Shown here: piece by piece, positions 17,795 through 26,150 of the stretch
How positions within the stretch are numbered: position 1 is the stretch's first letter
Layout of the letters: the number at the start of each line of letters is the position of its first letter
Source of the DNA: Pseudomonadales bacterium
GTDB lineage: Bacteria > Pseudomonadota > Gammaproteobacteria > Pseudomonadales > Pseudohongiellaceae
Length of the DNA stretch: 64,000 nt
Direction: 5' to 3'
NCBI GenBank assembly: GCA_024234325.1
Contig: JACKOJ010000001.1
Span: forward strand, 124,001 to 188,000
Notes under the pieces: model-generated
Told to the model about the DNA's origin: nothing
The model's database searches: none
Seen by the model: only the letters and a program-made list of their open reading frames with translations
Made by a program: the position numbers and the translations under genes

Positions 17795-18769
17795 TCAGGC
17801 ACTCTGCTGCTGCTCACTGACCACAGGCAGAAACCAGGTGGCCGTGATGCGGGCATGAATCGAGGCAATTTCCACCTGCAACTCATCAATATATTCCAGC
17901 AGGCCTCCCTGCAGGAGTTCCGGAATATTGGCGTCGTGGAGATACTGCAGCGTTGCAGATACCTGCGCCAAAGACGCTTCATTGTTGGGCAGATGCTGCA
18001 GGCAGGACTGGAGCTTGACCAGACTGTGCATCACGGCGCGGGGAAACTGTGTGTCCTGCAGCAGGAAAGTCACCACGTCCTCGCCATTGACCCGGTCGAG
18101 CACATGCTGACGGTACATCTGATAGGCACTGAGCGAGTGCAGCACACTCATCCAGATCATGTTGGCAAAGGGCTTGGCATTCTGCTCCTGGAATTCCGCT
18201 CCGCGGGTCAGGCTCGGCACCAGCGTAAAAGACCCCACATCCACGATACGGGTCGTCATGTCCGCCCGCTCCAGGCTGCGGGCTATGCGCAGAAAATTGT
18301 AACCGCTGTTGTGACTCATCGCCCCCGCCAGAAGACCGGCGATCTGTTGGCAGTGGGCAATGATGTCCTGCAGCAATTGATGCCGCGGACCACGGGCAGT
18401 AGCCTTGCCCATGTTGTCCCGGGTAAACAGATAGAGGTTGTTGATCTGCTCCCACGCTTCCGTCGGAATGATCTCGCGCGTGGTGCGCGCGTTCTCGCGG
18501 GCGCAGGACAGCGAACTGATAATCGACGAGGGATTGTTCTGGTCTGACAACAGGAAGCGGTTGACCGAACGCTCGTCGGTTTCCTTGAACTTGTCGCTGA
18601 AGTCCTGCAGGCTGCCGGTGATTTCCACCAGGGTATGCCAGCCCACCCGGGTTCCCCGCGGCAGGTCAAGCAGCAGGTTGGAATACACCGTCAGCAGCCG
18701 CGCGGTATTCTCCGTTCTTTCCAGATAGCGCCCCAGCCAGTAGATGCGTTCTGCAACCCGTGAGAGCAT
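17795..18769 (-). CDS. Alpha-E domain protein
   Basis: The protein has 324 residues, all-helical, beginning MLSRVAERIYWLGRYLERTENTAR, the hallmark of alpha-E proteins. GYNFLRIARSLERADMTTRI repeats the same ER-rich pattern in the second half. The family has no known reaction but is nearly always encoded with circularly permuted ATP-grasp and transglutaminase/DUF2126 genes, and may bind or present the peptide product. It starts four bases after the ATP-grasp stop, indicating translational coupling, and is followed by the metallopeptidase. Confidence 0.92.
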   Translation of the reverse strand: MLSRVAERIYWLGRYLERTENTARLLTVYSNLLLDLPRGTRVGWHTLVEITGSLQDFSDKFKETDERSVNRFLLSDQNNPSSIISSLSCARENARTTREIIPTEAWEQINNLYLFTRDNMGKATARGPRHQLLQDIIAHCQQIAGLLAGAMSHNSGYNFLRIARSLERADMTTRIVDVGSFTLVPSLTRGAEFQEQNAKPFANMIWMSVLHSLSAYQMYRQHVLDRVNGEDVVTFLLQDTQFPRAVMHSLVKLQSCLQHLPNNEASLAQVSATLQYLHDANIPELLQGGLLEYIDELQVEIASIHARITATWFLPVVSEQQQSA

Positions 18770-18772
18770 GGT

Positions 18773-20221
18773 TCAGCGCTCCTCTTCCGAGACAATCCAG
18801 GTGTCCTTGCTGCCGCCACCCTGTGAGGAGTTGACGACATAGGACCCTTTCACCATGGCGACGCGGGTAAGCCCGCCAGGTGTCACATAACTGTCTTTTG
18901 CCTGCAGGATGAACGGCCGCAGGTCGATGTGGCGAGGTTCCGCGCCACGCTCGCCCAGCACGGGGGCTGTGGACAGGGAGATCAGCGGTTGCGCCATGTA
19001 GTTGCGCGGATTGGCCTTGATGCGTCTGGCAAACTCGGCCCGCTCCTTCTTGCTTGCCTGCGGCCCCATCAGCATGCCGTAGCCGCCGGACTCGTTGGCA
19101 GGTTTGACCACCAGCTTGTCGAGGTTTTCCAGCACATACTTGCACTGCTTCTCATCGACGCACAGATAGCTGGGCACGTTCTCCAGCAGGGGCTCTTCGC
19201 CGAGATAGTATTTGATCATCGCGGGCACGTAGGTGTAGATCACCTTGTCGTCCGCCACCCCGGCACCGGGCGCATTGGCCAGCGCCACATTGCCCTTGAG
19301 CCAGGCACGCATCAGGCCCTTCACCCCCAGCACCGACTCGGGGTGGAACACCTCGGGATCGAGGAACATGTCGTCGATGCGGCGATAGATGACATCCACG
19401 CGGGAGAGTCCGTTGATGGTGCGCATGTAGACACAGTCGTCCTCCACCACCAGGTCACCGCCCTCCACCAGTTCCGCACCCATGCGCTGCGCGAGAAAGG
19501 AGTGCTCGAAATAGGCGGAGTTGTAGATGCCCGGGGTCAAGACCACCACTTCCGGGTAGTCTGCCGGACGCGGCGAGATCGCTGCCAGCGTGTCAAACAG
19601 TTGCGAGGTGTATTCCGTAATCGGCAGGATGTTGTAGTTTTCGAACAGCTCCGGGAACACCCGCTTGGTGACCTTGCGGTTCTCCAGCATGTAGGAGACG
19701 CCGGAGGGCACCCGCAGGTTGTCTTCCAGCACGTAGAACTGGCCGTTGGTATCGCGGATCAGATCCGTCCCGCAGACATGTGCCCAGACGCCATGCTTGG
19801 GCTTCATGCCGAGGCATTCCTTGCGGAAGTTGCCGGATTTTGCAATCAGCTCTGCGGGGACGACCTTGTCTTTCAGAATCTTCTGATCGTTATAAACATC
19901 ATCGATGAAACAGTTCAGGGCGCGCAGACGCTGCTCCAGCCCCTGGCTGGTCTTCTGCCATTGTTTTTCTGTGATGATTCGGGGAATAATGTCGAACGGC
20001 CACTCCCGATCGATATTGCCAGCCTCGCTGTAAACGGTGAAGGAAATACCCATGGCCTTGATGGCCAGTTCCGCTGCCGTTTTACGTTGCTGAAGATCTT
20101 CACTTTTCAGTGAACTGAGATAGCGGGCCAGAATTTTCCCTGACTTGCGGGCGTGCCCGGGCGAACTGATCAACTCGTCGTAGAACGCACCGGGGTTATA
20201 AGATTTCCAGTCAATTCGCAT
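18773..20221 (-). CDS. Circularly permuted type 2 ATP-grasp protein
   Basis: The protein has 482 residues and is a predicted carboxylate-amine ligase. Recognisable blocks are LEQRLRALNCFIDDVYNDQKIL, then VLEDNLRVPSGVSYMLENR, VVLTPGIYNSAYFEHSFLA, and the phosphate-binding region LVVKPANESGGYGMLMG, with FILQAKDSYVTPGGLTRVA near the end. These are typical of the DUF404/DUF407 family. By family knowledge it probably activates a carboxylate as an acyl phosphate to build a peptide-like bond. It heads the minus-strand unit, with the alpha-E gene next. Its start is only 19 bases from the divergent transglutaminase/DUF2126 start, so its promoter must lie in the neighbouring coding sequence. Confidence 0.92.
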   Translation of the reverse strand: MRIDWKSYNPGAFYDELISSPGHARKSGKILARYLSSLKSEDLQQRKTAAELAIKAMGISFTVYSEAGNIDREWPFDIIPRIITEKQWQKTSQGLEQRLRALNCFIDDVYNDQKILKDKVVPAELIAKSGNFRKECLGMKPKHGVWAHVCGTDLIRDTNGQFYVLEDNLRVPSGVSYMLENRKVTKRVFPELFENYNILPITEYTSQLFDTLAAISPRPADYPEVVVLTPGIYNSAYFEHSFLAQRMGAELVEGGDLVVEDDCVYMRTINGLSRVDVIYRRIDDMFLDPEVFHPESVLGVKGLMRAWLKGNVALANAPGAGVADDKVIYTYVPAMIKYYLGEEPLLENVPSYLCVDEKQCKYVLENLDKLVVKPANESGGYGMLMGPQASKKERAEFARRIKANPRNYMAQPLISLSTAPVLGERGAEPRHIDLRPFILQAKDSYVTPGGLTRVAMVKGSYVVNSSQGGGSKDTWIVSEEER

Positions 20222-20240
20222 ATGTGAGCAACATTACCCT

Positions 20241-23200
20241 ATGACTATTAAAGTAGCAATACACCACCAGACGAGCTATCGCTTCGACCGCCTGGTAGAG
20301 ATTCTGCCTCACGTCATCCGCCTTCGGCCTGCACCACATTGTCGCACACCTATCGATGCGTACTCGCTGAAAATCGAACCAGCCGAGCACTTTATCAACT
20401 GGCAGCAGGACCCCTTTTCCAACCATCTGGCGCGACTGGTCTTTCCCGAAAAAGCAAAGGAGTTGTCGATCACTGTCGAACTGATCGCCGACATGACTGT
20501 CATCAATCCCTTCGACTTTTTCGTTGAGGACAGCGCCCAGTATTTCCCCTTCAAGTACGATCCGCAACTGGCCAAGGACCTCGCTCCCTATCTGGAGCTG
20601 AAGGAGACCGGCCCCGAACTCAAGAAGTGGATCAAGGGCGTGGACCATAGCCGCCAGTCCATCGTCAGCTTCCTGGTCGCCGAGAACAGCCGCACCCAGC
20701 AGGCCATCAATTACATCATCCGCATGGAGCCAGGCGTTCAGACCTGTGAACAGACCCTGGAGAAAAAGCTGGGCTCCTGCCGGGATACCGCGTGGCTGCT
20801 GATTCAGACCCTTCGTCATATGGGGCTGGCTGCCCGCTTTGCCTCTGGTTATCTCGTCCAGCTTACGGCTGACGTGCGCGCACTGGACGGACCCAGTGGC
20901 CCCACCGAGGATTTCACCGACCTGCACGCCTGGGCCGAAGTCTATATTCCGGGCGCTGGCTGGATCGGCCTTGACCCCACCTCGGGTCTGTTCGCTGCCG
21001 AAGGCCATATTCCGCTCGCCTGCACGCCCGACCCGATCAGTGCCGCCCCCATCACCGGCGCCACCGGTGTGTGCGAAGTGGAGTTCTTTCACGACAACAA
21101 GGTCACCCGCATCCACGAAGATCCGCGCGTCACCAAACCCTACTCAACGCAACAGTGGACTGAGATTGATGCCCTGGGCATGCAGGTGGATGCGGAACTG
21201 GACAAGCACGATGTGCGGCTGACCGTGGGCGGGGAACCTACCTTCATCTCCATCGACGACATGGAGAGCGCACAGTGGAATACTGCGGCGCTGGGCAAGG
21301 AAAAGCGCAAACTCGCCGGGGAACTCCTGCACACGCTGAAGGATCATTATGGACCCCAAGGTTTAATACATATCGGCCAGGGCAAATGGTATCCGGGCGA
21401 GCCCCTGCCCCGCTGGGCACTGGGCCTGTTCTGGCGCACCGATGGCAAACCGCTGTGGCACCATCCGCAACTGCTGGCCGATGATCGTACCCACGGCTCC
21501 GCCAATCTGCGCATCGCCGCGAACTTTGTCACCGCACTGGCGCGGCGGCTGCAACTCAGCCCTCGCTACATTCTGCCCGCCTTTGAGGACAAGAACTGGT
21601 ACCTGAAGCGGGAAGGCGAACTGCCTGCCAACGTTTCGCTGTGGGACAACAAGGTGGTCGATCCGCTCGAAGGCGCGCGCATCAAACGCGTATTCGCCCA
21701 CGGGCTCGACAAGGAAACCGGTTACGTGCTGCCCCTCTCCTCCACCGAGGAAAACGGCAACGTGCATTGGCTGAGCTGCCGCTGGTATTTCCGCAAGGAG
21801 AAACTGACACTGGTGCCTGGCGACTCCCCCCTGGGTTATCGTCTGCCACTGGACAGCCTGCCCTGGCAGGTTCCGCTCCCAGGCGAGCAGGAGCACGACA
21901 AGGACCCGTTTGCGCTGCGCGAGGAACTCCCCTACCCGCTTGAACTGGAGGACGAGGACGAATCTCTCGACATGGTAGACCCTGGTGACGGTCGCATCTT
22001 CCATACCGCATTGTGTGTGGAGGTGCGCGACGGCCGCCTGTGTATTTTCCTGCCACCGCAGACCGATCTCGAACGCTACGTTGCCCTGATCGCCGCCATC
22101 GAGGCGACAGCGGAAAAACTCACCTGCCCGGTCATCATTGAGGGCTACGAACCGCCCAAGGATCCTCGCCTGCAGAAGCTGCTGATTACCCCGGATCCGG
22201 GCGTCATCGAAGTGAATGTGCAACCCAGCAGCAATTGGCCGGAACTGCGCGATCTCGTGCATACCCTGTACGAACAGGCACGACAGAATCGCCTGGGCAC
22301 GGAAAAATTCATGCTGGATGGTCGCCACACCGGTACCGGCGGCGGCAATCATGTGACGCTTGGCGCTGCCAAGGCAGAGAACAGCCCTTTCCTGCGTCGC
22401 CCCGATCTTCTCGGCAGCCTGATTCGCTACTGGCAGAACCACCCGAGCCTGTCCTATCTGTTCTCCGGCCAGTTTATCGGCCCAACCAGTCAGGCGCCGC
22501 GAGTAGATGAAGCGCGTGACGACAACCTGTACGAACTGGAGATCGCCCTGCAACAGCTTGAGGCAGAGACTTCCGGCCAGTACTGGCTGGTGGATCGCAT
22601 CCTGCGCAACTTCCTGGTGGACCTCACCGGCAACACGCACCGCGCAGAGTTCTGCATCGATAAACTGTATTCGCCCGACAGCGCCAGCGGCCGCCTCGGC
22701 ATTGTGGAATTCCGCAACTTCGAGATGCCCCCGCACTGGCAGATGAGCGCCCTGCAGGTGTTGCTGCTGCGCGCCCTGATCGCCCAGTTCTGGCAAACCC
22801 CCTACACCCGTCCGCTGGTCAACTGGGGCACGGAACTGCACGACCGCTTCATGCTGCCGCACTTTGTCTGGGAAGACCTGGGCTGGGTCGTCAACGATCT
22901 GAACCAGGCGGGGTATCCGTTCAAGCTGGAGTGGTTCGCCCCCTTCCAGGAATTCCGTTTCCCTCACTATGGAACACTGCATGTGGCAGGCATCCAACTG
23001 GACCTGCACCGCGCCATTGAACCCTGGCATGTGCTTGGCGAGGAATCCACGGGACAGGGCACTGCCCGCTACGTCGACTCCTCGGTAGAGCGCCTGCAGG
23101 TGCGCGCACGCAACATGACCGGCAATCGTTTCGTGGTCACCTGCAATGGTCGCAAGGTCCCCCTGCGCAGCACCGGCACCGAGGGCGAATTCGTCGGCGG

Positions 23201-23510
23201 CATCCGTTTCAAGGCCTGGGCGCCGTGGTCAGCCCTGCACCCGACCATCGGCATTCATTCGCCTCTGGTCATCGATGTGGTGGACACTCATCACAACCGC
23301 TCCATGGGCGGCTGCACCTACCACGTGTCGCACCCGGGAGGTCGCAACTACGACACCTTCCCCGTCAATGCCAACGAAGCCGAAGCCCGCCGGGTGGCGC
23401 GCTTCTGGCAGCACGGCTACACCCAGGGCGAAATGGCACTGGACCTCGCGGAACCCCACGAGGCTCACCCCTACACCCTGGACCTGCGCTACCGCCACCG
23501 TCCACGCTGA
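20241..23510 (+). CDS. Transglutaminase-like / DUF2126 (GS-fold amidoligase) fusion
   Basis: The protein has 1089 residues. A bacterial transglutaminase N-terminal domain comes first (about 1-150, starting MTIKVAIHHQTSYRFDR). Next is the papain-like core with Cys in GSCRDTAW (C180), His in LHAWAEVY (H229) and Asp in GLDPTSG (D245). The long DUF2126 region (about 310-1089) follows, containing VNVQPSSNWPELR, GTGGGNHVTLG and EFRNFEMPPHWQM. DUF2126 is predicted to be a glutamine-synthetase-fold COOH-NH2 ligase, so one chain may both make and cleave or exchange amide bonds. Divergent from the ATP-grasp/alpha-E/peptidase unit. All three catalytic residues appear intact. Confidence 0.92.
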   Translation: MTIKVAIHHQTSYRFDRLVEILPHVIRLRPAPHCRTPIDAYSLKIEPAEHFINWQQDPFSNHLARLVFPEKAKELSITVELIADMTVINPFDFFVEDSAQYFPFKYDPQLAKDLAPYLELKETGPELKKWIKGVDHSRQSIVSFLVAENSRTQQAINYIIRMEPGVQTCEQTLEKKLGSCRDTAWLLIQTLRHMGLAARFASGYLVQLTADVRALDGPSGPTEDFTDLHAWAEVYIPGAGWIGLDPTSGLFAAEGHIPLACTPDPISAAPITGATGVCEVEFFHDNKVTRIHEDPRVTKPYSTQQWTEIDALGMQVDAELDKHDVRLTVGGEPTFISIDDMESAQWNTAALGKEKRKLAGELLHTLKDHYGPQGLIHIGQGKWYPGEPLPRWALGLFWRTDGKPLWHHPQLLADDRTHGSANLRIAANFVTALARRLQLSPRYILPAFEDKNWYLKREGELPANVSLWDNKVVDPLEGARIKRVFAHGLDKETGYVLPLSSTEENGNVHWLSCRWYFRKEKLTLVPGDSPLGYRLPLDSLPWQVPLPGEQEHDKDPFALREELPYPLELEDEDESLDMVDPGDGRIFHTALCVEVRDGRLCIFLPPQTDLERYVALIAAIEATAEKLTCPVIIEGYEPPKDPRLQKLLITPDPGVIEVNVQPSSNWPELRDLVHTLYEQARQNRLGTEKFMLDGRHTGTGGGNHVTLGAAKAENSPFLRRPDLLGSLIRYWQNHPSLSYLFSGQFIGPTSQAPRVDEARDDNLYELEIALQQLEAETSGQYWLVDRILRNFLVDLTGNTHRAEFCIDKLYSPDSASGRLGIVEFRNFEMPPHWQMSALQVLLLRALIAQFWQTPYTRPLVNWGTELHDRFMLPHFVWEDLGWVVNDLNQAGYPFKLEWFAPFQEFRFPHYGTLHVAGIQLDLHRAIEPWHVLGEESTGQGTARYVDSSVERLQVRARNMTGNRFVVTCNGRKVPLRSTGTEGEFVGGIRFKAWAPWSALHPTIGIHSPLVIDVVDTHHNRSMGGCTYHVSHPGGRNYDTFPVNANEAEARRVARFWQHGYTQGEMALDLAEPHEAHPYTLDLRYRHRPR

Positions 23511-24674
23511 TCAGGCGTGGGCGGCAAGCCAGAGGAAACGAAGCAGGCCTGCTGCATAGGCAAAGGTGAGGAAAATTGCCAATCCCTTTTCTACGGGTGT
23601 GGATTGCAATATTGAATTTTTGTGCGAAAGCGCCAAATAAGTTTTAGTAAGTATGAAACCTGAAGCAAATCCTCCTAGGTGTGCATATGAATCTATTCCG
23701 TCCGCCATGTATTCGCCGAAGATCTCTAGAATTATCGTCAGATAAACATACTTATCTGACGAGCGGCTTACTGACCCTGGCAATTGGCGCCCCAATTTTA
23801 TTGCACAGAATGCCCCGAACAGCCCAAAGATCCCTCCAGATGCTCCCACGACGTATGCATGATCTGATCCCACTAGCGTACAGAGAGCAGCACCAAGAAT
23901 TGAAAGATAAAGCAAAAGCAAGTATCGGTAACAATCTACGACTCGAAGAAGAGGCTCGCTGACACAGGCATACACTAGACAGTTCAAAGCAAGGTGTATT
24001 GCTCCAGCATGAAGAAAGAACCAAGAGGACAGTCTATATAGATCACGCCCCTCTAAGACATCTTTAGTTAACGCCCCAAGACTCAATACCAATTCGTAGT
24101 TCTTGACTGAACGCGTACTGACAAATACCAACAAGAACACCCATATCGCTATAAATATCAACTGAATAGCCAGATGGTGATTGCTTCTATCTCGAACCTC
24201 AAACAAACTTTTTCCACTACTTATCACGTTTTCCTTTGCCAATCTTTCCAGGCACTCTTTGAAGTTCTTATAGTGCGAAAAGTTCTGAAACTTGGTTGAC
24301 TCAATCCAAAGCGATTCACCGTCCCGAAGTCCAACTACTAGTATTTTGTAACGACCGAAGACATCCAACTCTTCGATACTAAAAATTTTGGAATTACAGA
24401 TTTCTCTTATCCAAAAGTAATAGCGTGGAATACGAAAGCACGTTTCCCCTATCAAGAAATGTGGCTCCGCTGATCTCATCTTGAAATACAAGACCGGCAA
24501 CACCAGCACAATAGCTAGCATCGCCACCCAAACAATATCCACGATGATGCCATCGCCAGTATCTCCTTGAAATTGCTGCCGCAGAGCTATCGTCATAATT
24601 AGCGCAAGAAAGAGAAAGGCACTGCGCATAGCCGTCCATATCGCCTTGTCTTTTCTTATCGGATAAATGGACAC
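23511..24674 (-). CDS. Rhomboid-family intramembrane protease with N-terminal PH-like domain
   Basis: The protein has 387 residues. Two hydrophobic helices (about 13-31 and 43-65) precede a soluble PH-like beta domain (about 70-145, FRIPRYYFWIREI). Then comes a six-helix rhomboid domain (about 170-385) with the serine in GASGGIFG (S279), the histidine in YAHLGGFASGF (H332) and an HxxxxHxxxN element (H222, H227, N231). The active site is therefore intact. The start is a GTG preceded by GGAGG four bases away; an internal ATG near codon 16 is an alternative. GC content is visibly lower than in both neighbours. It lies 133 bases after a double-glycine leader peptide gene on the same strand. Processing or immunity for that peptide is a hypothesis. 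Confidence 0.85.
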   Translation of the reverse strand: MSIYPIRKDKAIWTAMRSAFLFLALIMTIALRQQFQGDTGDGIIVDIVWVAMLAIVLVLPVLYFKMRSAEPHFLIGETCFRIPRYYFWIREICNSKIFSIEELDVFGRYKILVVGLRDGESLWIESTKFQNFSHYKNFKECLERLAKENVISSGKSLFEVRDRSNHHLAIQLIFIAIWVFLLVFVSTRSVKNYELVLSLGALTKDVLEGRDLYRLSSWFFLHAGAIHLALNCLVYACVSEPLLRVVDCYRYLLLLYLSILGAALCTLVGSDHAYVVGASGGIFGLFGAFCAIKLGRQLPGSVSRSSDKYVYLTIILEIFGEYMADGIDSYAHLGGFASGFILTKTYLALSHKNSILQSTPVEKGLAIFLTFAYAAGLLRFLWLAAHA

Positions 24675-24807
24675 CTATCCTCCGATCTATTCGTCTTTAC
24701 ATATTGTTATAAGAGCGCCGCTCAATTTGCTTTTCGCCTAAGCGAGATAACAAATTCACTCGTTACCTCGCCTCACAGTTATGTAATCACAACAAATCGC
24801 TGACTTC

Positions 24808-25032
24808 TTAGTTCAGCGCAGTGGCAATACCGCCCGCCAAGGTAAGCCCTACCACGGCACCCAGTACGATTGGCGATGCAGCAACTGCACCACCTACGGC
24901 CATGGTTGCCCATGCTGTACCATAAGCGACCCGTCCTATTGTTACTGCCGTAGCAAAGTAAGGAAGTCCTTTTTCAATCTTCAAAAAGCCTCCACTCACC
25001 TGCTCCACCTCAACCATTGAAAGTTCACGCAT
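24808..25032 (-). CDS. Double-glycine leader peptide, bacteriocin-like precursor
   Basis: The precursor has 74 residues. The first 15 (MRELSMVEVEQVSGG) are a textbook double-glycine leader of the kind cleaved by C39-peptidase ABC exporters. The predicted mature 59 residues begin FLKIEKGLPY and are mostly small and hydrophobic, with glycine/alanine-rich stretches (GGAVAASPIVLGAVVGLTLAGG) like class IIb bacteriocins and microcins. There is no cysteine. Start ATG 25032 is fixed by AGGAGG with eight bases spacing; a longer frame to 25176 lacks support. No peptidase-C39 transporter is in the window, so export would need one encoded elsewhere. Whether it is toxic is not shown by sequence. Confidence 0.82.
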   Translation of the reverse strand: MRELSMVEVEQVSGGFLKIEKGLPYFATAVTIGRVAYGTAWATMAVGGAVAASPIVLGAVVGLTLAGGIATALN

Positions 25033-25040
25033 AACTATTC

Positions 25041-25046
25041 CCTCCT
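25041..25046 (-). promoter_or_regulatory. Ribosome binding site of the leader-peptide gene
   Basis: AGGAGG on the minus strand lies eight bases before ATG 25032. It shows that translation begins at MRELS and not at the longer upstream frame. Confidence 0.8.
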
Positions 25047-25182
25047 GTGGAATTTTGATTTGAAACATCCTTTTCGAAACGATCCTTACATGCAGCCTGC
25101 ACTTAAGGTGTAGTGCAGAAATCGCAATCGCGCCAGTCATCAGTGCAAGGTGGGCAGGGAAGCAGCGGGAAGACAAACAAAA

Positions 25183-25212
25183 ACGCCCCGCTCAATCGCT
25201 TGAACGGGGCGT
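25183..25212 (-). terminator. Rho-independent terminator of htpX
   Basis: On the minus strand ACGCCCCG pairs with CGGGGCGT around a loop that itself contains a TTCA-AGCG-TTGA mini-stem with one mismatch. It is followed by TTTTGTTTG. It sits 27 bases after the htpX stop and separates htpX from the leader-peptide gene. Confidence 0.85.
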
Positions 25213-25238
25213 CCGGTGGGCCGCGAAACGCGGAAAGA

Positions 25239-26123
25239 TCAGGCAGCGCGCTGCAGAGCGGCGATGCGCTCGCTGAGCGGCGGGTGGGACATGAACAGGC
25301 GTGACAGGCCCTGCCCGCCGCGGTTGCTGATGCCGAAGGCCACCAGTTCATCGGGCATCGCCGTGGGCTGGGTGCCCTGCTGCAGGCGTTCCAGCGCGGC
25401 AATCATCTTCTGGCGCCCGGCCAGACGGGCGCCACCGGCATCGGCGCGGAATTCGCGCTGGCGGCTGAACCACATCACGATCATGGACGCCAGGAAGCCC
25501 AGCACCAGCTCTGCCACGATGGTAGTAATCCAGAAGGCAGGGCCGTGGCCGCGCTCGGTCTTGAACACCACGCGGTCAATGAAGTGGCCGATCACGCGGG
25601 AGAAGAAGATGACAAAGGTGTTCACCACCCCCTGAATCAGGGTCAGGGTCACCATGTCACCATTGGCCACGTGGGTAACTTCGTGAGCCAGCACAGCCTC
25701 CACTTCGTTCTGGTTCATGTTCTGCAGCAGGCCGGAGCTCACGGCTACCAGCGCGCTGTTGCGCGAAGCGCCGGTGGCGAATGCATTGGGCTGGGGCGAA
25801 TTGAAGATCGCCACCTCCGGCATGCCAATACCGGCTTGCTGGGCCTGGCGCTGTACGGTGCTCACCAGCCACTGCTCGGTGCTGTTGGCCGGTTGGGTGA
25901 TTACCCGCGCGCCGGTAGAGCGTTTGGCAATCCACTTGGACATGGCCAGCGAGATGAAGGCACCGCCAAAGCCAAACACGGCAGAGAAGATCAACAGGCT
26001 GTTCAGGTCCAGCCCAGCCCCCTGCTCATCCAGAATGCGTTCCACGCCGAGCAGGCGCAGGGTAATGCTCAGCACCACAATAATGGCCAGGTTGGTCATC
26101 AAAAACAGGGCAATGCGCTTCAT
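25239..26123 (-). CDS. htpX: Membrane zinc protease HtpX
   Basis: The protein has 294 residues, an M48 inner-membrane metalloprotease that degrades misfolded membrane proteins. Two N-terminal helices (about 5-24 and 40-60) precede the catalytic motif HEVTH (H147, E148, H151). Two further helices lie near residues 160-210, and the glutamate-bearing REFRADAGGARLAG block supplies the third zinc ligand. It ends in HPPLSERIAAL. AGGAAGGA precedes ATG 26123. It starts 27 bases after the QEGLA-motif gene on the same strand and probably shares its transcript, and it is followed by a clear terminator. Confidence 0.95.
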   Translation of the reverse strand: MKRIALFLMTNLAIIVVLSITLRLLGVERILDEQGAGLDLNSLLIFSAVFGFGGAFISLAMSKWIAKRSTGARVITQPANSTEQWLVSTVQRQAQQAGIGMPEVAIFNSPQPNAFATGASRNSALVAVSSGLLQNMNQNEVEAVLAHEVTHVANGDMVTLTLIQGVVNTFVIFFSRVIGHFIDRVVFKTERGHGPAFWITTIVAELVLGFLASMIVMWFSRQREFRADAGGARLAGRQKMIAALERLQQGTQPTAMPDELVAFGISNRGGQGLSRLFMSHPPLSERIAALQRAA

Positions 26124-26150
26124 GGGTCGTCCTTCCTCTCAAACAGTTCA

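Noticed and set aside
25033..25176. Longer start for the leader-peptide gene
   Set aside because: The added segment is not leader-like, and the AGGAGG at the right distance from ATG 25032 fixes the shorter form.
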